A stretch of 64,000 nucleotides of DNA from Pseudomonas anguilliseptica (GCF_021375795.1 NZ_JAEIOI010000003.1:62001-126000), one strand, 5' to 3'; counted from the stretch's first letter, positions 1-12,966 are shown. Notes: generated by a model from the letters alone, not told the origin. Made by a program: numbers and translations.

Positions 1-1685
1 ACCTGAACATCAATGCGCTGATGAGTATCGCGGTGACCGGTGCGGTGCTGATTGGACAATGGCCAGAAGCGGCCATGGTCATGTTCCTCTTTTCTGTCGC
101 CGAGTTGATCGAAGCGAAGTCGCTGGATCGGGCGCGCAATGCCATACGCGGCCTGATGGATCTGACGCCGGAGCGCGCCACGGTGCAGCAGATCGATGGC
201 ACATGGCTTGAAGTTGACGTTAAAACCATCGCCGTAGGCGCATTGGTCAGGGTAAGACCGGGCGAACGAATCGGTCTCGATGGCGAGGTAACTTCCGGGA
301 ATTCCACCATCAACCAAGCGCCCATCACAGGGGAAAGCCTGCCTGTAGAGAAAACCATCGGCGATCCGGTTTTTGCAGGAACCATCAACGAAGCCGGCTC
401 CTTGGAATACCGCGTCCTGGCCGCCGCAGCCAACACCACGCTGGCACGTATCATTCACGCGGTCGAAGAGGCGCAGGGTTCACGTGCGCCGACCCAGCGC
501 TTTGTCGATCAGTTCGCCAAGGTATACACCCCTGTCGTATTCCTATTCGCCCTGGCTATCGCCATTGTGCCGCCACTCTTCATGGCCGAGCCCTGGTACG
601 ACTGGATCTACCGTGCCTTGGTGCTGCTGGTGGTCGCTTGCCCTTGCGCCTTGGTCATCTCGACGCCCGTCACCATTGTCAGTGGCCTGGCAGCGGCGGC
701 GCGTAAAGGCATTTTGGTCAAAGGCGGCGTCTATCTGGAAATCGGTGGCAAGCTTGGCGTCCTGGCACTCGACAAAACCGGAACCATTACTCATGGCAAG
801 CCGGTACAGACCGATTACATGCCGTTGGTTGAACAGGACTCAGAACTCTACCGTACTCATGCTGCCAGTCTCGCCAGTCGCTCTGACCACCCGGTTTCGC
901 AGGCAATAGCCAAGCATGCCACTGAGAATGGCCTGACGTTTGCTGCCGTTGAGGGATTCGAAGCCCTACTGGGTCGAGGTGTTCGAGGCACCATCGAAGG
1001 CATAGATTTCCACCTGGGTAACCACCGTCTGGTGGAAGAGCTTGGCCTCTGCTCACCCGAGCTGGAAGCGACGCTGGAGCGTCTCGAACGCCAAGGTAAA
1101 ACAGTGGTGGTGCTGTGCAATCCGCAGCGTGCCATTGCCCTGTTCGCCGTTGCCGATACCGTCAAGGACTCCAGCCGCCAGGCAATTGAGGAACTTCACG
1201 CGCTTGGCGTGAAGACCACAATGCTGACCGGCGATAACCCGCACACCGCAGATGCGATTGCACAGCAGGTAGGCATCGACGAGGCACGCGGCAATCTCCT
1301 GCCAGTCGACAAATTGCAGGCCGTTGAAGCATTGCAAGCGCGCGGCTACGTTGTTGGGATGGTCGGCGATGGCATCAACGATGCGCCGGCGCTGGCGAAG
1401 TCTGAAATCGGTTTCGCCATGGCCGCCGCAGGCACAGACACTGCCATCGAAACTGCGGATGTGGCCTTGATGGATGACGACCTGCGCAAGATCCCGGCCT
1501 TCATCCGCCTGTCTCAACAGACCGCCGCCATCCTCAAGCAGAACATCGTGCTGGCGTTAGGGATCAAGGCCCTGTTTCTCGCCATTACCCTAACGGGGCA
1601 GGCGACGATGTGGATGGCCGTCTTTGCCGACATGGGCGTCAGCCTGCTGGTGGTGTTCAACGGCCTGCGCCTGCTTAAAAAGTAG
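1..1685 (+). CDS. cadA: Zn/Cd/Pb-exporting P1B-type ATPase (CadA/ZntA), 5' end outside window
   Basis: Inner-membrane pump that exports divalent soft metals at the cost of ATP. The open frame runs in from the left edge, so the N-terminal metal-binding domain and first membrane segments are missing; about 560 C-terminal residues are present. Visible signatures are the actuator TGES, the membrane CPC motif (codons at 639-647), the phosphorylation motif DKTGT (Asp codon at 771), the SDHP motif, TGDN, and GDGINDAP. The last membrane helices carry the Lys (ALGIKALF) and Asp (FADMGVS) expected of the Zn/Cd/Pb subgroup (P1B-2) rather than the copper pumps. It is followed 16 bases later by a DUF3703 gene, a common pairing. 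Family and subgroup are clear; the preferred metal is inferred. Confidence 0.95.
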   Translation, partial: LNINALMSIAVTGAVLIGQWPEAAMVMFLFSVAELIEAKSLDRARNAIRGLMDLTPERATVQQIDGTWLEVDVKTIAVGALVRVRPGERIGLDGEVTSGNSTINQAPITGESLPVEKTIGDPVFAGTINEAGSLEYRVLAAAANTTLARIIHAVEEAQGSRAPTQRFVDQFAKVYTPVVFLFALAIAIVPPLFMAEPWYDWIYRALVLLVVACPCALVISTPVTIVSGLAAAARKGILVKGGVYLEIGGKLGVLALDKTGTITHGKPVQTDYMPLVEQDSELYRTHAASLASRSDHPVSQAIAKHATENGLTFAAVEGFEALLGRGVRGTIEGIDFHLGNHRLVEELGLCSPELEATLERLERQGKTVVVLCNPQRAIALFAVADTVKDSSRQAIEELHALGVKTTMLTGDNPHTADAIAQQVGIDEARGNLLPVDKLQAVEALQARGYVVGMVGDGINDAPALAKSEIGFAMAAAGTDTAIETADVALMDDDLRKIPAFIRLSQQTAAILKQNIVLALGIKALFLAITLTGQATMWMAVFADMGVSLLVVFNGLRLLKK

Positions 1686-1701
1686 GATCGGAGGATTGAA
1701 G

Positions 1702-2046
1702 ATGAAAGCAGCATTGCAACTCGCAATTGAACAAGCCTTTCAGCAGGCCCGGCAGGCCATGCAGGAACAGCGCAGTACAGATGCCTTTCAATGGCTGGAG
1801 CGCGCGCACATCCTGACTCAGCGCCAACCTTTGCTGCATGCCAGGTCACACTGGCTGATGCTCACGCTCGGCTGGAAAATTGGCGATTATCGCGAGGTGG
1901 CCGGGCAAATACCGCGCATTTTCGCGGCCTTGTTGTTCTCCAAAATCTGGGTGCCCCTCGGCAATACAGGCCGCTCCAGAATCAGTGCGTTCAAGCCCAT
2001 GCCGGTTCCCGAAGAACCACAGACCTTGCTTGCCGATGACAAGTAA
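1702..2046 (+). CDS. DUF3703 family small protein downstream of cadA
   Basis: A 114-residue cytoplasmic protein with no signal peptide. The ATG at 1702 is chosen over the in-frame start inside cadA because a GGAGG-like ribosome site lies just upstream. The N-terminal half is helical and Gln/Ala-rich with ERAHIL and HARSHWLML segments; the C-terminal half holds GDYREVAGQIPRIFAA and a Pro-rich end. This is the pattern of DUF3703 proteins, which are often encoded beside heavy-metal ATPases. Their biochemical role is not established as far as I know. It probably shares a transcript with cadA, which suggests a role linked to metal export. Confidence 0.75.
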   Translation: MKAALQLAIEQAFQQARQAMQEQRSTDAFQWLERAHILTQRQPLLHARSHWLMLTLGWKIGDYREVAGQIPRIFAALLFSKIWVPLGNTGRSRISAFKPMPVPEEPQTLLADDK

Positions 2047-2072
2047 ACTCAATCCGGTCGGTGATTGCGCCC

Positions 2073-2549
2073 ATGCAAATTGATATCTCTACCCAGCTGC
2101 CATGCTCACTGGCAGAGGTGATCGCCCAGGTGCGCACGCCACGTCTGCTGCATCAGGTTGCATCACCGTTGCTGAGTTTCAGCCCGCTGACTCCCGTTGA
2201 GTTTCCTGGCACCTGGAGCGAGGGCACTTACTGGGTCAAGCTGAAGTTATTCGGCGTACTTCCCATTGGCCGTCAGGCGATTGTGATTACATACCCGCAG
2301 ACGGAAAATGCTCAGATTTTCATGCTAAGAGACAACGGCTACAGCCCGCTGATCAGCAAGTGGGATCACCTCATTACGGCACAAGAGGTCAACGGCGGAA
2401 CGCTTTACCGAGATAGCGTGACCATCAAGGCGGGCGTCCTCACTCCGTTCGTCTGGCTATTTGCGCGCCTGTTCTACGCCCACCGTCAGCGCCGCTGGGC
2501 AACCTTGGCGGCAAATGGCTTTAACTACGGAAACTCTCAGCCGCTGTAG
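2073..2549 (+). CDS. SRPBCC-like conserved hypothetical protein
   Basis: About 158 residues starting MQIDISTQLPCSLAEVIAQV, an opening like the first strand and helix of START/SRPBCC ligand-binding proteins. A GTG four codons upstream (2061) is an alternative start; neither has a strong ribosome site. There is no signal peptide or cysteine motif. The C-terminus (VWLFARLFYAHRQRRW) is aromatic and basic and could contact a membrane. It follows cadA and the DUF3703 gene on the same strand with only short gaps, so it may be the third gene of that transcript. I can place it only by fold resemblance and do not assign a function. Confidence 0.6.
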   Translation: MQIDISTQLPCSLAEVIAQVRTPRLLHQVASPLLSFSPLTPVEFPGTWSEGTYWVKLKLFGVLPIGRQAIVITYPQTENAQIFMLRDNGYSPLISKWDHLITAQEVNGGTLYRDSVTIKAGVLTPFVWLFARLFYAHRQRRWATLAANGFNYGNSQPL

Positions 2550-2741
2550 TAATCGCACCTTGCTAGGTTCTTGGTCGCATCAACCAACTCTTCGTCTGGT
2601 AAGCGCTGAGCCCATGGCTATTCACACCCATGCGGTCACAGTTTCATGCACCATTACTGCCATGAGCTGGAATATACGCAGTGCGCCTGCCAGCTCCAGC
2701 TCGTCAGCGAAATGCTGGCTTACACGGCGGGAGTGAGCAGC

Positions 2742-2942
2742 ATGCCCGAATCACGCAAGGTGATTCGGGTGGACGCTTACGAGCATCCAAACAAGATCAA
2801 CCGGCGTCACCCCCAGCCGGCTTGTCACATCAGCCCGGCGCTATCGATCTATCTGAGTGCACCGTCCTATGAGCTGGCAGTCATGAACATTCGGCCTGAT
2901 CAAGGCTGGAGCTCTCTCGACCTACCCGTCGGATTCTATTGA
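2742..2942 (+). CDS. Small hypothetical ORF (weak)
   Basis: In the 600-base stretch between the cadA group and the first porin, the only supportable reading frame is this 66-codon one. The ATG at 2742 follows a GGGAG at suitable spacing; the same frame is open back to 2646. The product has no signal peptide, membrane helix or motif I recognise. It may be a real small protein, a remnant of a longer gene, or chance. The rest of the stretch up to 2990 shows nothing else. Confidence 0.25.
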   Translation: MPESRKVIRVDAYEHPNKINRRHPQPACHISPALSIYLSAPSYELAVMNIRPDQGWSSLDLPVGFY

Positions 2943-2995
2943 AAATCTGAATTCAAATGTCGCTTTAAGACAACTTTCATTGCCGCCTTGTGAAG

Positions 2996-3011
2996 ATTAC
3001 AGAATTGTAAT
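2996..3011. promoter_or_regulatory. Candidate CopR/CzcR box upstream of porin
   Basis: ATTACAGAATTGTAAT has perfect 6-bp inverted arms, ATTACA and TGTAAT, separated by 4 bases, and lies about 145 bases before the porin at 3155. The same arm and spacer pattern recurs at 17243, 23971, 24304 and 29763 in this island. OmpR-type metal regulators of Pseudomonas (CopR, CzcR) bind sites of this kind, so it is probably their operator. Assignment to one of the two regulators is inference. Confidence 0.6.
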
Positions 3012-3154
3012 TTTCCAATCATCTTCAAGTTATCTTCAGCTTGCAAGGATAGGGCTCAGCTCCCCAAAGGCGCAGAGCGCTTGAGGGTGCAATACCTATA
3101 AGAACGCCATGGCGAAAACTAGACTAATAACTGCCAATTATAAAGGAGCAATAA

Positions 3155-4480
3155 ATGCTTAATAAAACCAAACTATCCCTTGCAGTATTTTCGGCGATTG
3201 TCAGTGCAGCTCCGCTCATGGCGGCCGCAGAAGAGCAAGCCGAAGGTTTTGTAGAAGGTAGCAGTTTCAATATTCTCAACCGTAACTTCTACATGAATCG
3301 TGACTTTCGTAAAGGTCAGTCGAGCAACACTGACAATGGTTATACTGAAGCTTGGGCACACGGGATCATTGGCCAGTTCGAGTCGGGCTTTACCCAAGGC
3401 ACCGTAGGCTTTGGTATTGATGCCTTCGCCATGCTCGGCCTTAAACTGGATACCGGGGATGGTCGATATGGCCCAGGTGGTACTGTTAATCTGCTGCCGG
3501 TAAATAGTGATGGTGAAGCCGAAGATAACTACTCCAAAGTGGGTGGTGCAGTAAAAGCCCGGCTATTCGACACCGTTGTCAAAGTGGGTGATGTGTTCCC
3601 CATGACGCCGGTGGTTCACTACGGTGACTCCCGCCTGCTACCGGAAAGCTTTCGCGGCGTTACGGTTGAGAACACAAGCTTTGATGGTTTGACCCTTCAG
3701 GGTGGCCGCCTGCATGCCATGAGCCAGCCGCAGGTCAGCACCATGCGTGATGAGTTCGCAACCTTCTATGCGGGCTCTGTCGCGTCTCCATGGGTTGCCT
3801 ATTTCGGCGGTGACTATTCGCTAAATGACAACCTGAGCTTTAGTCTCTATAGCAGCCAACTCAAGGATGCTTGGAAGCAGCACTATGCCGGTACGTCCTT
3901 CACCTACCCGCTGACCGACAGTGTTTCCTTGTTCGGTGGCTTGAACTACTACAAAGCTGTTGATGACGGCCAGCAGCTGTTGGGTGAGTTCGATAACGAC
4001 ATTTACAGCGGCAAAGTGGGTGTGCAGTTCGGTGCACACAGCGTTGCCCTGTCGCACCAGCGCAACAACGGCGACGATGATTTCGACTACCTGCGCCAGT
4101 CTGATTCCATCTTCCTCGACAACTCTATTCAGTACAGCGACTTCAACTCGCCGAAAGAGAAGTCCTGGATGCTGCGCTACGACCTAGATATGGCCAGCTA
4201 TGGCGTTCCTGGACTGACCTTCATGACGCGCTATGCGCTGGGTACAGATGCGGACTATTCCGACGCCAACAGTGTGTATATGCGTCGTGATGCCGATGGC
4301 AACCCGCTGACTGACCAGAAGCGCTGGGAACGCAACATCGAAGCCAAGTACGTCGTCCAAACGGGCTCACTGAAAGAGATGTCCTTCCGTGTTCGCCAGA
4401 TGACTACCCGCGCAACGGATTACGAGTCGGATCTGGACGAGGTTCGTCTGATCGTCGAGTACCCACTGAGCGTGCTCTAA
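3155..4480 (+). CDS. OprD-family outer-membrane porin (metal-island paralogue 1)
   Basis: A 441-residue outer-membrane channel with a signal peptide (MLNKTKLSLAVFSAIVSAAP...AAAEE) and an AAAGGAG-like ribosome site. The conserved OprD opening is present (GFVEGSSFNILNRNFYMNRD, then AWAHGIIGQFESGFTQGTVG), as is the typical end DLDEVRLIVEYPLSVL with a hydrophobic C-terminal residue for barrel assembly. OprD porins pass basic amino acids, organic acids or small peptides; substrate cannot be read from sequence. It is closely similar over its whole length to the interrupted porin at 17818. A palindromic metal-response box lies upstream, and Pseudomonas metal regulators are known to control OprD-type porins, so metal-dependent control is likely. 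Confidence 0.9.
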   Translation: MLNKTKLSLAVFSAIVSAAPLMAAAEEQAEGFVEGSSFNILNRNFYMNRDFRKGQSSNTDNGYTEAWAHGIIGQFESGFTQGTVGFGIDAFAMLGLKLDTGDGRYGPGGTVNLLPVNSDGEAEDNYSKVGGAVKARLFDTVVKVGDVFPMTPVVHYGDSRLLPESFRGVTVENTSFDGLTLQGGRLHAMSQPQVSTMRDEFATFYAGSVASPWVAYFGGDYSLNDNLSFSLYSSQLKDAWKQHYAGTSFTYPLTDSVSLFGGLNYYKAVDDGQQLLGEFDNDIYSGKVGVQFGAHSVALSHQRNNGDDDFDYLRQSDSIFLDNSIQYSDFNSPKEKSWMLRYDLDMASYGVPGLTFMTRYALGTDADYSDANSVYMRRDADGNPLTDQKRWERNIEAKYVVQTGSLKEMSFRVRQMTTRATDYESDLDEVRLIVEYPLSVL

Positions 4481-4672
4481 AAATGGATGGGCGGGCGGGC
4501 TCTAAAAGCCCTGCCTGCTCATGCATAACAAGAAAGATAGTGATTAGATTTCAAGAATGTAATGTTGAGCTCACGCTGCTGTTAGCTTCCATCTAGTAAA
4601 ATTCATTCGAACTTGCAGAACTTGTCCATAAAACTCGACAAGCTATTAATTGAATTTTACGAGGCCTGCCTT

Positions 4673-4909
4673 ATGAAGATATTGAAAGCCCTGATTATTG
4701 GATCGTTACTTCTTGCGGCCTCAACACAGACTTATGCAAGAGGAGATGGTTACGACCGCTCAATGAAATTTCAGGAAAGATTTCGAGCAGATCAAAAACG
4801 AATTCACGGAACTAAGCCCGCCGCCAAGCAGGCGGACGAGTCAAAGGTTAAGAACAGCAGCCAAGATCGGATCGATACCGATACTAAAAAAGAAACCAAA
4901 GCTGACTAA
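4673..4909 (+). CDS. Small exported hydrophilic protein
   Basis: A 78-residue product starting at the ATG at 4673, which gives a clean signal peptide (MKILKALIIGSLLLAASTQTYA). An upstream in-frame ATG at 4613 would bury it. The mature part is highly charged, rich in Lys, Asp and Gln, and has no Cys or His cluster. Its beginning, RGDGYDRSMKFQERF, loosely recalls the EGGAER..ARM opening of the PtrA-type proteins elsewhere in the island, but the match is weak. It sits alone between the porin and a terminator. It is probably periplasmic; function unknown. Confidence 0.6.
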   Translation: MKILKALIIGSLLLAASTQTYARGDGYDRSMKFQERFRADQKRIHGTKPAAKQADESKVKNSSQDRIDTDTKKETKAD

Positions 4910-4976
4910 CTGCTCACTTCCGAACGATGTTCACCTCTAGAAGCTCCCGAGCTCCTTTGGAAAGAGGTGTACCCTC

Positions 4977-5000
4977 AGCGCCCTTCGGGGCGCTTTTTTT
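4977..5000 (+). terminator. Rho-independent terminator
   Basis: A GC-rich hairpin, AGCGCCC/GGGGCGCT with a TTC loop, is followed at once by a run of seven T. It ends the transcript of the small exported protein at 4673. Confidence 0.85.
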
Positions 5001-5374
5001 ATTTAACCCCCTCCATATCCAATAGCCTAACTGAGAATATAAAACGCCACGCTAGAGAACTAAACTCTACTCCTTCGCATGTAATTCATATCAGCAACAA
5101 GCCATCGCTGTCAGCGTGTAGCAAGAAGGGCAAAATGATACGGGCCGAAGGCCTTACATTGATCTGCCTGATATCTGCAAATGCACTTGGCTATCTCCAC
5201 GATGCTAGAGCACGGTGTCATTTGAACACCGCGCCCTTGTACCGTCAGCAGACACTCGTTCAGTAGCCAGACGCTGCGCCTATCTCAATCCTTCAAGGCT
5301 CAGGCCATCCAAGAGTGCCCCCACGCTCTCCGCTACCTAATGTAAGCTGACGTTTTTTCCTCCTTGAGGATGCT
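5001..5374. other. Gene-free stretch before the transporter
   Basis: No convincing coding frame: the one open frame here starts inside the preceding terminator and has no family features. I see no repeat or RNA structure beyond that terminator. It presumably holds the promoter of the transporter at 5375, whose start follows a CTTGAGGA ribosome site. Confidence 0.4.
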
Positions 5375-6334
5375 ATGAGTAGGGATGCGCTTGAACAAAA
5401 CCAGATACCGATCTATTTCGTTGCGGTCATTGCAGCGGCAATCGGTGGGTTAATAGCTCCTGCAGCTGCGCAGAGCCTGAACGCATTAGTGACCCCGACC
5501 ATCGCCGTGCTGATGTACGCGATGTTCCTGCAAATTCCCTTTCTTGATCTTCGCGAAAGTCTTAGCAACAAGCGCTTCATGTCAGCCTTGCTTATCGCCA
5601 ATTTCGTACTGATTCCACTGCTGGTGTGGGCACTAACCAGAGGGCTCGCAGACCACCCGGCAATCCTAATCGGCGCTCTTCTGGTTTTGCTCACCCCCTG
5701 TATCGACTACGTGGTGGTCTTTACTCACATTGGCAAAGGCGACTCGCGTGCGATTCTTGCAGCAACCCCCATCCTCTTGCTGTTGCAGCTTGTGCTGTTG
5801 CCTGTGTATTTGGCTTTCATGCTAGGGGAGCAATCCGAAGTCGTTATCTCGATAGGCCCTTTCGTTGAAGCGTTTCTCGCACTGATTGTCGCGCCTTTGT
5901 TGTTCGCGGTGGTTACAGCAGCCTTGGCTAAGCGCTCGCGGGTCGTATGTAGCTGGAACACCGTATGGGCATGGATGCCAGTCCCTGCGATGGCGGCAGT
6001 TCTCATTGCGGTGGTTGGGTCGCAAATCTCGCCGGTGGTACGTGATATCGACCAGCTTTTACCGGTGATCCCGGTGTATATCGGTTTCATGCTTTTGGCC
6101 CCCGTAGTGGGCGCACTCGCTTCAAGAGCTTATAAACTGCCCGCCTCGACGGCGAGAGCGGTTACTTTCAGTACCGCCACACGTAACTCGTTGGTGGTTC
6201 TTCCGCTGGCCCTGGCATTGCCTGAAGAAATACGAGGGCTTGCAGCCGCAGCGGTCATCACCCAGACGCTGGTTGAGTTGGTGGGTGAGCTTGTCTACAT
6301 CCGGGCAGTGCCGATTCTCATTTGGCGTAAATAA
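5375..6334 (+). CDS. ACR3/BASS-superfamily membrane transporter
   Basis: A 319-residue inner-membrane protein with about ten hydrophobic segments covering nearly the whole length. The segment TPCIDYVVVFTHIGKGDSRA and the following LLLLQLVLLPVYLAFM match the crossover region of the ACR3 arsenite exporters and their bile-acid:sodium symporter relatives, and the late FSTATRNSLVVLPLALALP repeats the second half of that fold. Databases often call such proteins arsenic resistance proteins, but there is no arsR, arsC or arsH nearby, so arsenite as substrate is unproven. It is a single gene, convergent with the czc operon across a shared terminator. Confidence 0.8.
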   Translation: MSRDALEQNQIPIYFVAVIAAAIGGLIAPAAAQSLNALVTPTIAVLMYAMFLQIPFLDLRESLSNKRFMSALLIANFVLIPLLVWALTRGLADHPAILIGALLVLLTPCIDYVVVFTHIGKGDSRAILAATPILLLLQLVLLPVYLAFMLGEQSEVVISIGPFVEAFLALIVAPLLFAVVTAALAKRSRVVCSWNTVWAWMPVPAMAAVLIAVVGSQISPVVRDIDQLLPVIPVYIGFMLLAPVVGALASRAYKLPASTARAVTFSTATRNSLVVLPLALALPEEIRGLAAAAVITQTLVELVGELVYIRAVPILIWRK

Positions 6335-6395
6335 AACCGCTGAGGACGTCACAGGCACAGTCACTGCCCACATTGAGCGGTATTTACGGTAAGCA

Positions 6396-6423
6396 AAAAG
6401 CCCCGCTCAAGAGCGGGGCTTTT
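6396..6423. terminator. Bidirectional terminator between transporter and czcA
   Basis: A perfect stem, AAAAGCCCCGCTC with GAGCGGGGCTTTT, has A-run and T-run flanks and lies between convergent genes. It can stop transcription from both sides. Confidence 0.9.
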
Positions 6424-6450
6424 CAGTTGCACACAAATAGCGCTGTGAAC

Positions 6451-9926
<3,476 letters not shown>

Positions 9927-9940
9927 AGCTCGACTCCGAA

Positions 9941-11530
9941 TTAGTGGTCATGGCTCGCGCCGGCTTTGCCAAGCTCAGCTTTGATCAGGAAGCTGTTCTT
10001 CAGCGCGTATCGATCGCCCGCCTTCAGACCCGAGATAACCTCGACGAAGTGGCCGTCGGATTTGCCCAGCTCAAGAGGCCGAGCTTCTAGCTGGTTATCG
10101 AAGCGGCCGAACACTACCTGCCAATCGCGAACGGTCTGGATCGCTTCGACCGCTACTGCAACGGGAACGTCGTTCTCCTGGGCAATCACCTCGACCGTCA
10201 CTGGCAAACCAGGCCGCCATATCCGATCTGGGTTGGCTAGCACGATGCGAGCAGTCGCCGAGCGGGTTTGCGCCCCAACCAGAGCGCTGACATAGGAAAT
10301 GGAGCCCTTAGCCGTGGCGGCGAATGCGCTGGAGCTCACGACAACGTTTTGCCCTTCGGCGATTACGCCCAAGTCTTTCGCCGCGACGGTTGAGTCCACC
10401 CATACGGTCGACAAATCCGAGACGGTAAAGACTGCGGAGTCCTCTTTGAGTACTTCACCAACAGAGATGCTTTTGCTGGTTATCACGCCATCGATAGGGG
10501 CACGAATCTCGAATTCGGTGAGATTCTGGCCTTTGGCCGGGGCACCGCCCAGCGAAGCGATTTGTTGCTGGACGCGCTGCACTGCGATAGCAGCTTCCTG
10601 CATGGCAACTTGCGCCTGCAGGAAGTCCTGCTCGGCGGAAATCTTCTCTTCCCACAATTGCTTTTCACGTGCATAGGTCGTGCGGGCAAGCGCAGAGCGT
10701 TGCTGGGCGGCCATTAGCTCGCCACGCAGTTCGGCCAGCGCCTGGCTGGAGATTTTGGCCAATACCTGACCCTTGCTGACCGTATCGCCAGCACTAACCG
10801 CCACCGAGTCGACGCGCCCGGCAAGTTGCGGGGTCACCTGAACCGTGCGGTCACCGTTGTAACGAACCTCGCCGAGCACTTGCAGCGTGGAGGCGATTTT
10901 CGCTGGACCAGCAGTGGCGAGCGTGACGCCACCCTGCTCAAGCTGCGCATCCGTCATCGTCACGCGGCCCTCAACCTGCTCGTAACCGAACGAATAGCTC
11001 TTGCCACTGTGCTTGGCGCTGATGGAAACCTGGAATGAATGCGGCTCTACAACCGCGGCATCGCCACGTAGGTAGTCATTCTCTTTGCTGAAATTGATGA
11101 TTTGCGCAGGTTGGCCAAGACGCAACAAGGTCACCTGTACCGTGCTTTCAGTAGGATTTAAAAGCTTACCGTCCAGGTAGGTATAGAGCCTGAACTGAGG
11201 CTCTACGCCCTCCTCAAAAATCGTCACTTCAAGTGCATAATCACCCTCGGTGAAAAGCTTGCCGCCATGCTCGCCCTTGGTGGGTTCTACAGTTTCATGG
11301 TGCTCTTTATCTGCATGCTCATCGGCCTCTTCATGCTCGTCGGCCGAAGCCTCCCCGTGGTGCTCGGGATCTGCGTGAGCCGATACATCCTCATGACTCT
11401 CATCATGGCCATGGCCTTCCTCCCCGGACTTACCAGGGCTACCACTTAGAATCAGACCCGCCACGGCTAAACCGATGACGACAACAGCCACAATCATCAG
11501 CCACTGCTTTCTGGGAGTTGTTGATGCCAT
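9941..11530 (-). CDS. czcB: CzcB, periplasmic adaptor (membrane fusion) protein
   Basis: A 529-residue adaptor that links CzcA to CzcC. The start at 11530 (MASTTPRK) is chosen because TTTGGAG lies just upstream; the longer frame begins at a TTG inside that site. It opens with an N-terminal membrane anchor (residues about 10-30). A long His/Glu-rich segment follows (about residues 37-90, HGHDESHED... to ...ADKEHHE), a likely metal-binding strip in the periplasm. The adaptor body comes next, with GRVDSVAVSAGDTVSKGQVL as the lipoyl-like motif, a helical hairpin and a C-terminal beta domain. It is longer than simple adaptors because of the His-rich insert and an extra N-terminal domain, as in other CzcB proteins. 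Confidence 0.95.
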   Translation of the reverse strand: MASTTPRKQWLMIVAVVVIGLAVAGLILSGSPGKSGEEGHGHDESHEDVSAHADPEHHGEASADEHEEADEHADKEHHETVEPTKGEHGGKLFTEGDYALEVTIFEEGVEPQFRLYTYLDGKLLNPTESTVQVTLLRLGQPAQIINFSKENDYLRGDAAVVEPHSFQVSISAKHSGKSYSFGYEQVEGRVTMTDAQLEQGGVTLATAGPAKIASTLQVLGEVRYNGDRTVQVTPQLAGRVDSVAVSAGDTVSKGQVLAKISSQALAELRGELMAAQQRSALARTTYAREKQLWEEKISAEQDFLQAQVAMQEAAIAVQRVQQQIASLGGAPAKGQNLTEFEIRAPIDGVITSKSISVGEVLKEDSAVFTVSDLSTVWVDSTVAAKDLGVIAEGQNVVVSSSAFAATAKGSISYVSALVGAQTRSATARIVLANPDRIWRPGLPVTVEVIAQENDVPVAVAVEAIQTVRDWQVVFGRFDNQLEARPLELGKSDGHFVEVISGLKAGDRYALKNSFLIKAELGKAGASHDH

Positions 11531-11682
11531 TGGTAACTCCAAATTATCAAAAGTATTGAATTTGACTCATGCCCAGGCGGCGACTAAACGCGCTCAATAA
11601 ACATGCAGCCGCCAGGAAAGCAGGCGAGGCTTCATGTCGCATGACGCGACCATCTAAGGCGTTATGTAGGTGTGAGAGATGC

Positions 11683-12966
11683 TTATTTTTTGAATTCGAT
11701 GTTGAGTTGGGAGCCGTAAATCTTCTCCAAGCTCACCCAGGCCGAAATAGCTTCATCCAGGGTATTCAGGTATTGGGAGCGCATGCTTACGAGGGTGCGC
11801 TGAGCATCGAGTACATCGATAAAGGCAAACTTGCCCATCTCGAATCCACGTACTGCGCCCTCTACTGCTTGCTGCGCGGTCGGCAGCAGTGTGCCGCTGA
11901 TCGAGTCGACTTCACTTCTAGCGCTTTCCCACTGCTCAAATGCCTGCTGGGCTTCCGCGCGCAGGCGGAGCTCTGCGGCATTGCGCAAATCCCGCGCTTG
12001 GTCAGCTCCTTGAGCAGCGGCCAGCACATTGCCTTGGTTGCGGTTGAACAACGGAATAGGCATCGACAAGCCGAGCAAATTGACGCGCTCGCCAAGCCCT
12101 TCGTCGTACTGGCTGCCAACGCTGACGGTGAGGTCTGGAATGCGCTGCGACTTTTCGAGTTCCAAGGAAGACTCGGCACGCTGGATTTGCGTGTTGGCCA
12201 GCCGTAGGTCCGCTGTATCTGTTATGCGTGCAAGCATCTCAGCCTGCGACGGCAGGTACGGCAGGCGCTCAAGATCACCCTCGACATGCGCGAAGTTCGG
12301 TGTCTTGGCACCCGTTATGAGCGCCAGTTGCTTGTAGGCATTGCTTTGATTGAGGCGTGCGCGATTCAGCTCCAGTTGAATTTCCGAAAGCTGCACCTGA
12401 GCACGCGAAATTTCGATTGGCGAAGCCTTGCCGGCCTTTACGCGCCCTTCGACCACCTGAAGTCCGCGACGGGCAAGGTCTAACGACTGAGTGGAAAGCT
12501 GCAGTCCTTCCTGGGCACGCAGGGCTGAGTAAAAGGCCTGGATGACCTCAGCGCGCAAGATGTTTTTCTTACGCTCCAGATCAATCGCCACCGCGTCCTG
12601 ATCACGCTCAGACACATCAATACGCGCGCTACGCTTGCCGCCCAGCTCAATTGGCTGAGATACCTGAATGCTGGTAACGCGCGACTCACTGCGCGTGTCC
12701 TCAACGCTCCAGGACAACTCAGGATTCGGGATCAGCCCAGCTTGAGTACGAGCACCTTCGGCAATACCTGTATTCCATTGTGCTGCAGCGAACTCCTGGT
12801 TCTCAGTGAGCGCTTGCGCCAACGCCTCATCAATCGTTATTGACTGCCTTGTTGATTCGGCAGCAGTTGTTGGAACTGGAGCAATTAACAATGCAGCCAG
12901 TAGCCCTGATAACACACAGAACTTACCTACTCCAACTCCATGTCCGGCCATTGTTTTTACATGCAC
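11683..12966 (-). CDS. czcC: CzcC, TolC-like outer-membrane efflux channel
   Basis: A 427-residue outer-membrane factor of the CzcCBA pump. The signal peptide spans roughly residues 15-36 (LSGLLAALLIAPVPTTAAE). The two repeats of the outer-membrane efflux fold are visible, with long coiled-coil helices rich in Ala, Gln and Glu (e.g. VQLSEIQLELNRARLNQSN and the later LRLRAEAQQAFEQWESARSE) and the usual IPNPELSW and MPIPLFNRNQGN segments. It is the first gene of the leftward operon. The 556-base divergent region to czcR upstream holds the regulatory sites listed separately. Confidence 0.95.
   Translation of the reverse strand: MHVKTMAGHGVGVGKFCVLSGLLAALLIAPVPTTAAESTRQSITIDEALAQALTENQEFAAAQWNTGIAEGARTQAGLIPNPELSWSVEDTRSESRVTSIQVSQPIELGGKRSARIDVSERDQDAVAIDLERKKNILRAEVIQAFYSALRAQEGLQLSTQSLDLARRGLQVVEGRVKAGKASPIEISRAQVQLSEIQLELNRARLNQSNAYKQLALITGAKTPNFAHVEGDLERLPYLPSQAEMLARITDTADLRLANTQIQRAESSLELEKSQRIPDLTVSVGSQYDEGLGERVNLLGLSMPIPLFNRNQGNVLAAAQGADQARDLRNAAELRLRAEAQQAFEQWESARSEVDSISGTLLPTAQQAVEGAVRGFEMGKFAFIDVLDAQRTLVSMRSQYLNTLDEAISAWVSLEKIYGSQLNIEFKK

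Noticed and set aside
4967-5266. 99-codon frame after the small exported protein
   Set aside because: It starts inside the terminator hairpin, has no ribosome site and no family features.
5375-6334. Arsenite exporter arsB/acr3 of an ars operon
   Set aside because: The fold fits ACR3/BASS but no arsR, arsC or arsH is adjacent, so the arsenic label is not supported.
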